Below are positions 21,601-32,458 of a stretch of 64,000 nt of DNA, piece after piece. Numbering within the stretch: the stretch's first letter is position 1; each line of letters opens with the position of its first letter. The position numbers and the translations under genes are program-made. The notes beneath the pieces are model-generated. The model was not told where the DNA came from, did not search any database, and worked only from the letters and a program-made list of their open reading frames with translations. This DNA is from Flectonema sp. DT1601 (taxonomy: Eukaryota; Euglenozoa; Diplonemea; Diplonemida; Diplonemidae): contig OZ025817.1 of the NCBI GenBank assembly GCA_964019425.1, positions 186,001-250,000 on the forward strand, read 5' to 3'.

Positions 21601-23230
21601 GGGAAGAGCAAGATACGTCTAAGGCATAGAAATGCTCGATGAGTGTTGTTGGTTTGTGGGTTGTCAATTGCATAGAGTATCTAGTCGAAAGTTCCAAATC
21701 TCGCAGTTTCTGGTGACATACGAATGCACTGGAAGAGCAAGATACGTCTAAGGCATAGAAATGCTCGATGAGTGTTGTTTGTTTGCGGGTTGTCAATTGC
21801 ATAGAGTCTCTAGTCGAAAGTTCCAAATCTCGCAGTTTCTGGTGACATACGAATACACGGGAAGAGCAAGATACGTCTAAGGCATAGAAATGCTCGATGA
21901 GTGTTGTTTGTTTGCGGGTTGTTGATTGCATAGAGTCTCTAGTCGAAAGTTCCAAATCTCGCAGTTTCTGGTGACATACGAATGCACGGGAAGAGCAAGA
22001 TACGTCTAAGGCATAGAAATGCTCGATGAGTGTTGTTTGTTTGCGGGTTGTCTTGCATAGAGTCTCTAGTCGTAAGTTCCAAATCTCGCAGTTTCTGGTG
22101 ACATACGAATGCACTGGAAGAGCAAGATACGTCTAAGGCATAGAAATGCTCGATGAGTGTTGTTTGTTTGCAGGTTGTCAATTGCATAGAGTCTCTAGTC
22201 GAAAGTTCCAAATCTCGCAGTTTCTGGTGACATACGAATACACGGGAAGAGCAAGATACGTCTAAGGCATAGAAATGCTCGATGAGTGTTGTTTGTTTGC
22301 GGGTTGTTGATTGCATAGAGTCTCTAGTCGAAAGTTCCAAATCTCGCAGTTTCTGGTGACATACGAATGCACGGGAAGAGCAAGATACGTCTAAGGCATA
22401 GAAATGCTCGATGAGTGTTGTTTGTTTGCGGGTTGTCAATTGCATAGAGTATCTAGTCGAAAGTTCCAAATCTCGCAGTTTCTGGTGACATATGAATGCA
22501 CGGGAAGAGCAAGATACGTCTAAGGCATAGAAATGCTCGATGAGTGTTGTTGGTTTGCGGGTTGTCAATTGCATAGAGTATCTAGTCGAAAGTTCCAAAT
22601 CTCGCAGTTTCTGGTGACATACGAATGCACTGGAAGAGCAAGATACGTCTAAGGCATAGAAATGCTCGATGAGTGTTGTTGGTTTGCGGGTTGTTAATTG
22701 CATAGAGTATCTAGTCGAAAGTTCCAAATCTCGCAGTTTCTGGTGACATACGAATGCACGGGAAGAGCAAGATACGTCTAAGGCATAGAAATGCTCGATG
22801 AGTGTTGTTGGTTTGCGGGTTGTTAATTGCATAGAGTATCTAGTCGAAAGTTCCAAATCTCGCAGTTTCTGGTGACATACGAATGCACGGGAAGAGCAAG
22901 ATACGTCTAAGGCATAGAAATGCTCGATGAGTGTTGTTGGTTTGCGGGTTGTTAATTGCATAGAGTATCTAGTCGAAAGTTCCAAATCTCGCAGTTTCTG
23001 GTGACATACGAATGCACGGGAAGAGCAAGATACGTCTAAGGCATAGAAATGCTCGATGAGTGTTGTTGGTTTGCGGGTTGTCAATTGCATAGAGTCTCTA
23101 GTCGAAAGTTCCAAATCTCGCAGTTTCTGGTGACATATGAATGCACGGGAAGAGCAAGATACGTCTAAGGCATAGAAATGCTCGATGAGTGTTGTTGGTT
23201 TGCGGGTTGTCAATTGCATAGAGTCTCCAG
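18621..23230. repeat. 129-bp tandem repeat, array 3 (about 36 units)
   Basis: About 4.6 kb of head-to-tail units. Variant sites recur in fixed choices (ACGGGA/ACTGGA, GGTTTGC/TGTTTGC, AGTATCT/AGTCTCT, CGGGTT/CAGGTT). Two units have a 9-bp deletion (near 18989 and 20140). A 2-bp deletion at about 22053 (GGTTGTCTTGCAT instead of GGTTGTCAATTGCAT) shifts the frame, splitting the otherwise continuous minus-strand frame in two. No start context, promoter or neighbouring exon supports translation. Confidence 0.92.
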
Positions 23231-23232
23231 TT

Positions 23233-23390
23233 GATAAATGAATAATGTCATTCCGTATCTATAAGGAATGAATTGTATTTGTAGTTCCTGTTGAAAGTGT
23301 AAGTAAGCTATTATTGATTTGTTGTCTTTTTTTTTTATATTCAGACAAAAGGTACATCGTCAAGATGTTAATTATCAATAATTCAAATCA
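23233..23390. repeat. Array-flanking module, copy 3 (diverged, truncated)
   Basis: Shares TAAATGAATAATGTCATTCC, TTGTAGTTCCTGTTGAAAGT and the ACATCGTCAAGATG hairpin region with copies 1 and 2, but is more diverged and ends early. Confidence 0.75.
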
Positions 23391-24362
23391 AAAAGTACAC
23401 GACAATCAAAAATGCTTCCGAGAGATTACGTGAACATTGTCAAAAGAGAGCAGAATGTTAGTGGTAACCACGAAAAGAATAATATAAACACAAAAAAAAA
23501 AAAAAAAATACGAAGTTAGTTGGAATTACTAAAAACAATTTTTAAGATCAATAAAGTTGAATACAAAATCCGGAAATGCTGTTTCTCAATAAGAAGAAAT
23601 GCAAAAAGAACCGGAAGAGTTCACGCTGGTTGAACTCGAAAAGTAAATGAGCAAATAAAACAAGTAAACGGGAGAACAAAGTACCACGTGAAGGTACTCA
23701 AACAATTTTTTTTAGTAAGTGTTTGAGTATAATGATTAGCGGAAAAATCAATCATTCTTCCCTTACTCGTCAATCACATAACAAGGTTAAAAAAAAAAAA
23801 TAATAATAAAAAAACTTGGCTATCATTAATAACAGCAATAGGAACATGCCACACCTGGTTCAAAATTTTCCGAAATAAGTGGAAAACCCGAATTAAAAAC
23901 ACAAACAAAAAGTAATCCCACTATCTAATAATGTAAATAAACTTTTGAAGGACTTTACATTCATTAACAATAGCAATAACAATCAGAGATAAACATCTTA
24001 GTAACATCCAAACATACATAGCACTAATCACACAATAATTATAAAGCTTATTCATTAAGATGAAGTTTGTATTTCTTCAGGCCAAAGCCGATCGACAAAT
24101 TACGCACGGATAACATAATCTGAAATAATTTTTTTTTTTTTTTTTTTTTTTTTCCAGAATTCTTGTCGGTACAGATAAATAAAAAACAAAAACGACACAG
24201 GTCGTTTTATGTGACACAAAAAAAATGCAGAGCAAAAAGAAATGTAAAAAAAAAAACTGAAATCACCTTCGACTAGGTAAACCAAATCGATATATTCACA
24301 GTGAGATTAAAAACAAAAGGCTTTCATGACGCTATTTGAATGAACGATACACGGATGTGTAT
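23391..24362. other. Intergenic, no gene seen
   Basis: About 970 bp, AT-rich with A and T runs (23492-23509, 24129-24153). No conserved frame, RNA or repeat recognised. Confidence 0.5.
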
Positions 24363-26024
24363 TCACGCAGTCCTCGTTCCAGTGAGTCTGAGGATGTTAT
24401 CACATTCTTCCGGTTCCTGCGTCTTTTCTTCCTCGTCAGTCGATAGATTTGTATTCTTATATAAATATTTAACACGTGTGTACAACACCAATGACAATAC
24501 TACACCAACCGCAGTTGAAACAGCTACTACGATGTGTGTTACTTGGTAGCAGTCAACACCAAAGCAATCACCATCAGAATTCTGGTGAGACTCATAAATA
24601 GAAGCAGATAAGAAAGTTGAATAAGAAAGAGAACCAATCGTAGCAGCAAGAACACAAATAGTATACAGTGTTGCGAATGATTTTAATCCGAACATTTCAG
24701 AAATCAACGTTGGATATATCGCCCAAACAGCACCATAAGAAAACGCTGCAAGACAACTTCCAGGAAGGATTATAACATCATGTGGCAAAGCCATGAGTAC
24801 GTGAGAAACACCCATCAGTATCAATATCGCTGTTAAAAAGAGAGGTCTTGGTACCCTACCCTGAAGACTATCAGAAAGTGCTCCAGTTGCCATTCTACTA
24901 AAACAGTTGAAGACTGACATCATCTGGATAAGGACGTCGGTTATATTTTCATAACCTCGAGACTTGGCAATCTGTGCAATGTTGTTCGTGACCGTGAGAC
25001 CTCCTCCCATAATGGGAATCAAACACACGAAAAGTAAATAAAAATCGATTCTACGCAAAGCCTCAGTCGCAGTATACTCTGGTCGGTTATTAGTAGAAGT
25101 GATTAATTTTTTATCGATAACTTCTGAAGTTGGTTTATCTAAATCGGTATACTGAGATCTCTGGGATTGATCATTCTTACTACCCACTGAAACTAAAACT
25201 AGGAGTAGCAGTAGAAATACAAGTGTCCATACTGTGATAGTTTCAAATGGTGTTCCTTTACCCGGAGATTCATCTCTGACTGCAAACACAATCGAATTAG
25301 CCATTATAAGTACAGCTATTAACGTTACAACTGCTTGACAATATCTAAATCTGAGAGTGGTGTCTCTCGATTGCGAAACTGTTTCAGTCCTTCTAATAAA
25401 TATCGCAGAGAACGCAGCAACAACAGTCGTCGCGATTGATAAAAATAAAAGAAAAACTGCTGCTCCAGTTGAATCGTGTTCTTCCTTTTCTGCAGGTGAG
25501 AAATCACCAGTCAAATCATCAGGTTTAAACCAAGCATAGTAACATTGAACCATAACTGATGCGGATAAACCAAAGAAAGATGACAACAACCCGACAACAA
25601 TTCCTCGATGTTCTGGAAAGTTACGAACACAAGTAGCAATAGCAGCGCTGTTGTAATAAGAGCTTCCGTGACCCCACATTCCACAGAGTAGTAGTAGAGC
25701 AGGGTATGGGGTAGACATTCCATCTGCTGCCATATATAAAAACAGATATCCAGGAAATGTAAATACGATTCCAATAATCGCACAAGTCGTCGGACCACCC
25801 CACCGACTGTCGTAAAATGGTCCTGCAAACGGAAGATAATTTCCAATATTAGCCGCCAAAGCCATCCCCTGAATTCTAGTCTGAGCATTGTCATCGTCGG
25901 AGAAGAGAGTGAATTTCAACTCATCTGAATATTTTCCGAAAAGATAAACATGTCCACCAGCTAGCTCCATAAACATGGATGCGGCTAATACTACCCACGG
26001 CCCCCATTTTACTCCACTCAACAT
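24363..26024 (-). CDS. Nodulin-like major facilitator superfamily transporter
   Basis: 553 residues from the ATG at 26024 (a GTG one codon upstream should not be used). The N-terminus KWGPWVVLAASMFMELAGGH, then VYLFGKYSDELK, is the nodulin-like MFS signature, and ANIGNYLPFAGPFYDSRWGG matches the loop 2-3 motif. About 12 hydrophobic spans are visible, with a central hydrophilic loop near 290-335 and a short acidic cytosolic tail (STDEEEKTQEPEECDN). Family members carry monocarboxylates, metals or unknown solutes across plasma or organelle membranes; the substrate cannot be read from sequence. Protists often hold many paralogues. An AAG acceptor-like site after a T9 tract lies 7 nt upstream. 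Confidence 0.85.
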   Translation of the reverse strand: MLSGVKWGPWVVLAASMFMELAGGHVYLFGKYSDELKFTLFSDDDNAQTRIQGMALAANIGNYLPFAGPFYDSRWGGPTTCAIIGIVFTFPGYLFLYMAADGMSTPYPALLLLCGMWGHGSSYYNSAAIATCVRNFPEHRGIVVGLLSSFFGLSASVMVQCYYAWFKPDDLTGDFSPAEKEEHDSTGAAVFLLFLSIATTVVAAFSAIFIRRTETVSQSRDTTLRFRYCQAVVTLIAVLIMANSIVFAVRDESPGKGTPFETITVWTLVFLLLLLVLVSVGSKNDQSQRSQYTDLDKPTSEVIDKKLITSTNNRPEYTATEALRRIDFYLLFVCLIPIMGGGLTVTNNIAQIAKSRGYENITDVLIQMMSVFNCFSRMATGALSDSLQGRVPRPLFLTAILILMGVSHVLMALPHDVIILPGSCLAAFSYGAVWAIYPTLISEMFGLKSFATLYTICVLAATIGSLSYSTFLSASIYESHQNSDGDCFGVDCYQVTHIVVAVSTAVGVVLSLVLYTRVKYLYKNTNLSTDEEEKTQEPEECDNILRLTGTRTA

Positions 26025-26726
26025 CACTCCCCTTTAAAAAAAAATAATTTAAATGACAAGGTTGTTGTTTTTTTTTTTTTTTTTTTCAAGTTTCTAACTA
26101 AAAAATAGATGGGGCAAAAAGGGACCTACAGCTATAAAGAAAAACAAGGGACAGGAGGGGCTCTCATCAACAGAACTACCGTATTGCTGTACAGCAGTAG
26201 TAGTGGATTCCAACATCCTTACCCGAAAATAAAATAAATGACATTAAAGACTTAACAATTAATAAGCGGAATTGGAGGGCAGGAAAGAAAGAAAACAAAA
26301 AAGAAAAAACAACAATATTTCACAACGATCTATGGGTATGAGGAAAAAGTCTAGAGAAAATTTTCATTACAAAAAAAAAAAAAGAAATAGCACTGAATTG
26401 TTCCTTTAATCAAATAGTTGTTCTGAATTGTATTTGGTTTAAGCATGCCATTCAAACAAATCTAACAAAATAAATAAAAAAAAGAAAATATGGGGTAACT
26501 CTATGAAAGGGAGAAAACAGCTTAACACACATGGCAATTCAAAAAAGTTGTCTTTGCTTGTTCTTTTTTTTTTTTTTTTTACATTCGCCTGCCTTCACTC
26601 TCTGCGAGAGTGTTAAATATCGACTTTGATCCCCTGGTAGAAGAAGCAGATCCCTGTTTTTGTTGTATTTATTTACATTTCAGAATCATTTAGTCTTTCT
26701 CAGACCTGATAACTTTTTTTGTTTTC
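26025..26726. other. Intergenic
   Basis: Holds the transporter leader, T runs (26066-26086, 26563-26580) and an A run. If the last intron of the MORN gene is real, its acceptor (CTGATAAC on the plus strand, about 26705) and stop lie here. Confidence 0.45.
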
Positions 26727-26736
26727 TTAAAGTATT

Positions 26737-26767
<31 letters not shown>

Positions 26768-28601
26768 CCTCACGAGGTTGTTGATCATTACCCCAGGAAA
26801 GATCTGGCCACTGAGGACAGAGCTCATCCGCATCAGGTGCTGACAGATGTAATTGAACGACAGGATGCTGGTCCTGAGAACTTGAGCTGCGTAGTGTTGC
26901 CGGGCTTGGAGCTTGAGCAGGAGCGGTTCGGTCTAAATTATCAGCTGCAGGCATGTCTCCGCAAAACATTCCATTTTTAAACAATCCAGCATACGTCACC
27001 GAGCTGTTTGCAAAAACGAACATTCCACTTCCTTGAAAAACATCATTCTCAAAGTCACCCTCATAGAAATCACCATTACGCCATCTGAAGATCCCACTTC
27101 CCCATTTGAGACCATCACGGAGTTCACCAGAGTAGCTGTTTCCGTTAGTGTATCTCATAGTTCCTGATCCGTGTGGGATTCCTTCTTTTACTGTCCCTTG
27201 ATACTCATCTCCATGATCAAGAAGAAGTGTTGTAACTCTCGCTGGTGATATTGATGTTGAGGTATCTTTATGTTGTGGTTTATATGTATGCTGAGCAGTA
27301 GTAGTAGATGGTCGTTGAGTAGTCACACTATCAGGTAATGACACAACACTTGATAAATGAGATGCAGCAAAAGGAGGAGGTGATTGTTTTATCTTCTCAT
27401 CAGGTGAATGACTCACCTCATTATCTCTCCATACGGTCGGTCCATTCCATGCAGCTGTTAATTGCTCAGGAATACCAACAGAGTTTCGCACTCTTGGTTC
27501 TGTTATCACATTAGTGGTTGGAGAACTAGTAACGGTTGTTGGGTTATTAATAATTTCATTAGGTGGTGGTGGAGGTATCTTTTTATCAGACCAAACTGAC
27601 TGTTGTCTTGGAACTGAAACAGTATGCCGTACGCTAACTATGTCATTTGTCTCACTGCAGACTGTAGAAGAACGACCAGCAGCACCAAAAACTGAAGTCA
27701 TCGGGAGACTTGTTGACGGACATCCCCTCTCAGATCCATTCGACTCAAGTGATAGACTTCCACTGTGAACTGATAAAGTAGCTCCAGTATTCCAAATTGG
27801 AGATACCTCCACATTCCTTGGAGGTGATCGTTGTACAACAGGCATCACTTGAGACTTTGCTGTTCCAAGATGCTGTGGAGGAGCACATGGAGCACCCTTC
27901 GTACCGATACTTTTTATAACCGTACAATCCTCTTCAATAATAAATCGATGAGGCTCTGCAGCACGACGTTTGACTAGTTCGTCTAAGACGTCAACGAATT
28001 CAACATCCTGAACTACTCTTTTATTATTAGAAGGGTTTGAAGCTAATGGTGGTGGTGGTGGCGGTGGTGGTTTATCAACAGGAGATAATTCTCTGTTAGT
28101 AGTGACATGTGAATTACTTCTCATGTCATAAACATTTGGTGACGATGTTGGGAATGCTGGAGTAACAAGAGGAGTACGAGAAGCACTTCTCCTACTTGGA
28201 AGTGTAGATATCGCACCAGCACTACCCGTTCTGTAAGACTGCGATGTTCTTATACTACCAGTAGCAGTGGTCATTGATTTTATACTCGCTGATCTTTGTG
28301 CCATTGAACTTGATTTTCCTTTTGATCCATAAACTTGCATTGGAGGACCACCAAGAAGTCTTTGACTCTCACCACCAGAACTAATTAATTGCGGTGACAT
28401 AGATCTCACCATTGTTGGGGGAGCATGGACTGTTGGTCTCTCACTGGGAGAATATCTAAACCTAGGAGATGTCACTATTGGTGATGCGCTTCTTCTTGTT
28501 CTACCTGTTCGTTGTCTTCCCGGTGTTCCATTTTTATGTTCATCATCACCAGACTTCTTCTTCTTGCCACAGGATAACGCCCGCAGGCATTTCTTCATCA
28601 T
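26727..28601 (-). CDS. MORN-repeat protein with long Ser/Pro-rich N-terminus
   Basis: About 624 residues from the double ATG at 28601. The start MMKKCLRALSCGKKKKS, with cysteines next to a basic cluster, could be acylated, but a Gly2 for myristoylation is absent. Residues 40-470 are low-complexity Ser/Pro/Thr-rich with a polyproline stretch (KPPPPPPPPLAS). A short conserved-looking helix near 205-225 (VEFVDVLDELVKRRAAEPH) sits in the middle. Residues about 475-560 hold four MORN repeats (YQGTVKEGIPHGSGTMRYTN, YSGELRDGLKWGSG, YEGDFENDVFQGSGMF, YAGLFKNGMFCGD). MORN proteins scaffold membrane-cytoskeleton junctions. The final IFFFFFFFLIL is translated from a homopolymer. A GTATTAAT...TTATCAG intron there would instead end the protein at ...QQPREV. 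Confidence 0.8.
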
Positions 28602-28674
28602 CGTTGACAACTTTCTGTTTTTTTTTTTGAAGGAAAAAAATAATAATTAGAGTGGGGCGGATTCAAGACACAGC

Positions 28675-28765
28675 ATTCTATTTTGATCGCAGACAGTGAT
28701 ACTGAAGCGCACAGGGAAAAAGAAATATAGATAACATTTTGTGACCACAATAAATAAAAAGATTC
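28675..28765. mobile_element. Short interspersed repeat, copy 2
   Basis: Shares TTGATCGCAGACAGTGATAC, TGAAGCGCACAGGG and ATAGATAACATTTTGTGACC with the copies at 10302 and 45229. It fills the gap between two genes, so on the minus strand it supplies the 3' UTR of the methyltransferase-like gene and the region just before the MORN leader. Confidence 0.7.
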
Positions 28766-30787
28766 CTATTCCTTTTGACACACAAAGGCGGTTATATTAC
28801 AGCCTACATCAGCGTGTTTAACATCGACAAAACCAGCTCTCTGGGTCATCAGATATACCGCTGGAGTGGAAGGACGAAAAGCTCCGGTTGGTGAGTGGAA
28901 ATCAACAGCTGAATCGGATGATGTTTTTAATTCTTCCTTCGCGTCATCACCCGACTCAGCAACAGGAGACGTTATCAGAGATATGTACGCAGTACTTGTA
29001 CAACAATCAGAAATAATATTTAATAAATGAGTTTGACTAACTAATCGTATCTCAGACAGAATTGAATCACAAACAACAATATCACAGGATTCGAATTCTC
29101 GACAACACAATTCCTTCTCACTGATATAAATTACACTGAATTCACATGCGGGCTTACCATCTGAACAGCTTAAGGAATATTGATATGAGACTGAGAGGTC
29201 CACACATTCTCTACTTGAGTGCTCTTCAATGACAACGATTGTCACGCGAGAAGCGTTTTGTTTTATTGCTTCAACTGCGAACAGACCATTTCCAGTTCCC
29301 ATTATCAGAATGCTTTTCCCTGTTAAAGATTGTTCTGTTATTCCAAACCGATCAAGAGATACTCCAGGATACCACCCGGGAGTTGTAACCCCATTCGAGA
29401 ACACAATACGGTCGCTCCATGATAATCCATTTATTTTAATTAATATATTTTCATTTGGTGAATTTTGATGTTCTTGTTGACGATTTTTTACAATTTCAAG
29501 TGCATTTCCAATTTGACTAGACGCCTCTGTTAAGACACAAAGTCTCTTTGATGCGTCACCAACTAGGTATCCAGTTTGAACAACGTTTTTTAAATTATCA
29601 ACGAACACTGAAAGCAATCTTTGGTCGCAATAAATTGATGAAAAGCGAGATCTGGTAACGTAACCCATTCTTAGCATGGCTTCGAATAAACAAGGAAGTG
29701 TTGATGGAGGAGTCGCTGTTTCATTATCAAAATCAGGTAAGCAGGGGACAAACGGTGTTTGTGAAACTTTCACAGGATCGAACATCGCTATCGCAATTTC
29801 CAACGTCTCGACGAACACCTTTCTAAATCCCAAATTATAATAAGCCCTAGCCAACGTAGACAACATACAACTATTCTTCCCCAACTGCGAATCTGGAATA
29901 TTCTGAAACAAAGCTGCCACTGCATGCATTGCTTTGATTTTTTCACTTCCAGACTCCATCATTTCAGCTTTACAATAAGCCGCCAAAGCTTTATTATATG
30001 ATTCTGACGTATAGTTCTGTTGTGACCAAAGCAATTGCTGTCCAGATGCCCATTTTTTATTATATAAAACTGATTTTATGACTCGTAAATCGGAGGTAGA
30101 GGTCGTGACGACAGGTTCTGGTAGCAGCATGCCAGAAGCAATTGAGGGAAACATTGTAATTTTTGATTGTGGAATTGCCACCAGTTGTGTTAAATACATC
30201 GTTGATGCAATTTCCATCAAGTCTCCTCCATCAAATAAAAATGGAACTAAACCGCATGGGGTATACCGATACACACTGTATTTATATTTATTAAAAAGTT
30301 CTTCAGGTATGCTAAAATTATATTTTCCATCATGGCAGACCGAAACGACGACAACAGGAAAAATCGATGAAAAAACATCCTTAAAATTTAAATCACACAA
30401 AGAAATTTCACTGCCAACCCTCAGTAGGATTTCATTGGTATCTCTAATCTCGATATTTGATAAAGATTTTGGTGCAGAATCAGAGCTGATTACAACGTTA
30501 GATATGTTATTTAGTCTAAGCGTCTCATTTAAATATTTCGCCTTCGTTAGATCATCCTCAAAACAATAAACCCGATCGGTCATCCTCGCAAACCTAGTGG
30601 TATAAAAACCGTATTCCGGATGTATTTCAATCACAGTTGTGTTATTACAACAAAGGGCTTCAGTAACGAATGTATATTCATCGTCGTACCATCGTCCTTG
30701 TTCTTTTGCAACGAATGTACTGACTTCTCTAAGTGACTCTGGAAGAGCCAATAAACCAGAAGATGTCTGTGTTACGGAACACTTCAT
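28766..30787 (-). CDS. Protein with two methyltransferase-like Rossmann domains
   Basis: 673 residues from an ATG at 30787. Residues about 45-115 read as a class I SAM-binding start: NNTTVIEIHPEYGFYTTRFA (motif I in place of the usual E-x-G-x-G), VYCFEDD, then an NNISNVVISSD strand. This resembles FkbM-type methyltransferases. A second such unit near 455-540 has GKSILIMGTGNGLFAVEAI (a good motif I), VTIVVIEEH and CDIVVCDSILSEIRLV, the last reminiscent of the double-E loop region of PRMT-like enzymes. The middle (about 225-430) is helical and TPR-like. Whether both halves bind SAM is uncertain, since the first has a degenerate glycine motif. The substrate is unknown. Confidence 0.7.
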   Translation of the reverse strand: MKCSVTQTSSGLLALPESLREVSTFVAKEQGRWYDDEYTFVTEALCCNNTTVIEIHPEYGFYTTRFARMTDRVYCFEDDLTKAKYLNETLRLNNISNVVISSDSAPKSLSNIEIRDTNEILLRVGSEISLCDLNFKDVFSSIFPVVVVSVCHDGKYNFSIPEELFNKYKYSVYRYTPCGLVPFLFDGGDLMEIASTMYLTQLVAIPQSKITMFPSIASGMLLPEPVVTTSTSDLRVIKSVLYNKKWASGQQLLWSQQNYTSESYNKALAAYCKAEMMESGSEKIKAMHAVAALFQNIPDSQLGKNSCMLSTLARAYYNLGFRKVFVETLEIAIAMFDPVKVSQTPFVPCLPDFDNETATPPSTLPCLFEAMLRMGYVTRSRFSSIYCDQRLLSVFVDNLKNVVQTGYLVGDASKRLCVLTEASSQIGNALEIVKNRQQEHQNSPNENILIKINGLSWSDRIVFSNGVTTPGWYPGVSLDRFGITEQSLTGKSILIMGTGNGLFAVEAIKQNASRVTIVVIEEHSSRECVDLSVSYQYSLSCSDGKPACEFSVIYISEKELCCREFESCDIVVCDSILSEIRLVSQTHLLNIISDCCTSTAYISLITSPVAESGDDAKEELKTSSDSAVDFHSPTGAFRPSTPAVYLMTQRAGFVDVKHADVGCNITAFVCQKE

Positions 30788-31157
30788 GATTAATATGTTA
30801 TACTGTAAGTGGAATTGAGTGGTTTTGAAGAAAAAAAAGGAAAACCTACTAAGTAGTTGGAGAAACGTTTACTGACCGATCTCTGGTCCTCCACTCCGGA
30901 TTAGGAATTTGGGTTTTTTTTTTTTTTCCTCGACGTCAACTCAGATGTCACAATCCATATTAATACTTAACTTATAAAAATAAATAAATTAACAGAAATA
31001 ACAAAATTTATTCAGAATTATCGAAGATGTGTATGTGGAGCAGTGAACTAAAACGACTGGTTGTATCCACGGTATTCTTGTTCTTTTTTTTTTTTTTTTT
31101 TCTCTTTTTTTTTTTGGTAATTCTTAAAAAACAAAATGAAGGAAAAACACTTTATAA
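30788..31157. other. Intergenic
   Basis: Leader of the methyltransferase-like gene plus two T runs (30914-30927, 31085-31115). Nothing else seen. Confidence 0.5.
30803..30838 (-). promoter_or_regulatory. Candidate splice acceptor of the methyltransferase-like mRNA
   Basis: The minus strand has CCTTTTTTTTCTTC followed, about 15 nt later, by CCACTTACAG ending 15 nt before the ATG. This is one of the clearest pyrimidine-tract plus CAG sites in the window. Confidence 0.5.
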
Positions 31158-31492
31158 TTACGAAGTGTATCCTCCAGAGTGTTGTCCATGTGCTGCGTTG
31201 TAGCCACCAGTTCCTCCCTTTCCAAACTCTTGTTCCTGAACGTTACCAAACAATGGATTTTTATACTGAACAGTGTAACCATTTCCTTGAGCAGGTGTTA
31301 CCGATGCCTGTGTTTTTTTTGCATTAAAACGCTCAGAATCCCCAACTACTGCCACCGAAACAAATTTAAAAAACAAACCTGATGTAAAGAAACTGTAGCA
31401 GGTGTCATGGTCGCTGGAATAATAGATCCCTGTACGTTTGTAACGTGTGGGCAACCACCCCACATGTGGTGAAGAGTAAGCTTCTGTGGCAT
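31158..31492 (-). CDS. 87-residue small protein, tandem copy A (two exons)
   Basis: Exon 1 is 31379-31492 (38 codons, MPQKLTLHHMWGGCPHVTNV...) and exon 2 is 31158-31307 (49 codons, ...GNGYTVQYKNPLFGN...HSGGYTS, stop). The 71-nt intron 31308-31378 runs GTTTGT...ACACAG in phase 0. Splicing is supported because copy B at 31775 has the same two coding blocks around a different intron. The product is Gly/His/Gln-rich with one cysteine and no signal peptide or membrane span. I do not recognise the family. A TTTTCACAG acceptor-like site precedes the ATG by 24 nt. Standard frame calling misses this gene because neither exon is long. Confidence 0.82.
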
Positions 31493-31774
31493 ATTAAAGT
31501 GTGTAAGAGTGTAGTGCTGTGAAAATAATATAAACATCTTTCTTATCAATCTGAATACATACACGAAACTGCACATAAAGACTTGCAAGACAGGTGCTGT
31601 TAAGGGAAGTAGAATTCCAAAAGTCACAATAATTTGGTTAGTGGTGTGTTCATCGTTTACTTGTTATTCTTTTTTTTTTTTTTTTTTTTTTTTCAAGTTT
31701 TTGGTAATGTATTTTTTTTTTTTTTTTTTCAATGTGTAAAAATATCCATAAACAAACCCTCGCAAAGGATTACC

Positions 31775-32134
31775 TTACGAAGTGTATCCTCCAGAGTGTT
31801 GTCCATGTGCAGCGTTGTAGCCACCAGTTCCTCCCTTTCCAAACTCTTGTTCCTGAACGTTACCAAACAATGGATTTTTATACTGAACAGTGTAACCATT
31901 TCCTTGAGCAGGTGTTACCGATGCCTGTGTTTTTTTTTTTTTTTTTTTTTGCAGCTAGAAGTTCCGTATCTCTCCTTCCAAAGAGTTTTATGTAAAAAAA
32001 AAAAAATTCAAAAAACAAACCTGATGTAAAGAAACTGTAGCAGGTGTCATGGTCGCTGGAATAATAGATCCCTGTACGTTAGTAACGTGTGGGCAACCAC
32101 CCCACATGTGGTGAAGAGTAAGCTTCTGTGGCAT
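31775..32134 (-). CDS. 87-residue small protein, tandem copy B (two exons)
   Basis: Exon 1 is 32021-32134, the intron 31925-32020 (96 nt, GTTTGT...ACACAG, containing an A22 tract on the minus strand) and exon 2 is 31775-31924. The predicted protein is identical to copy A. I see only two base differences across 264 coding bases, both synonymous (an ACA/ACT threonine in exon 1 and a GCA/GCT alanine near the end of exon 2). The introns differ in length and most of their sequence beyond the splice ends. Recent duplication with selection or gene conversion on the exons would explain this. The acceptor-like TTATCTTCACAG lies 27 nt upstream of the ATG. Confidence 0.82.
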
Positions 32135-32458
32135 ATTAAAGTGTGTAAGGGTTAGTGTTAACTGTGAAGATAAAATATTAATTAAGACTCCGCTGTCTAC
32201 TGGCTACTGTCCATCCAGAAGTGACTAATCAGAGCCACCACAAACTCGCATATGTTGATGCCGAACTTGGAAATAAAAATTAAGTTGGTGATAACTATGT
32301 TTTTGTTGTTATGTTTCCGCGTGATCAAAAATAAATATTTATTTACAAAAAAAAATACTTTTTTTTTTTTTTTTTTTCGTGGATCACTTGGTTAATACTA
32401 ACTTCTCAACATTATTTCGCTCCATCAGCGAGGATGCTTATTACGCAAACAGTTTGAT
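32135..32458. other. Intergenic
   Basis: Leader of copy B and a T run (32359-32377). No gene or RNA seen. Confidence 0.5.

Noticed and set aside
18617-23219. Giant repeat protein(s) encoded by the 129-bp arrays
   Set aside because: Unit length divisible by three explains the open frame. Variants are mainly non-synonymous, one frameshift breaks it, and there is no start context. Kept as a finding, not as a CDS.
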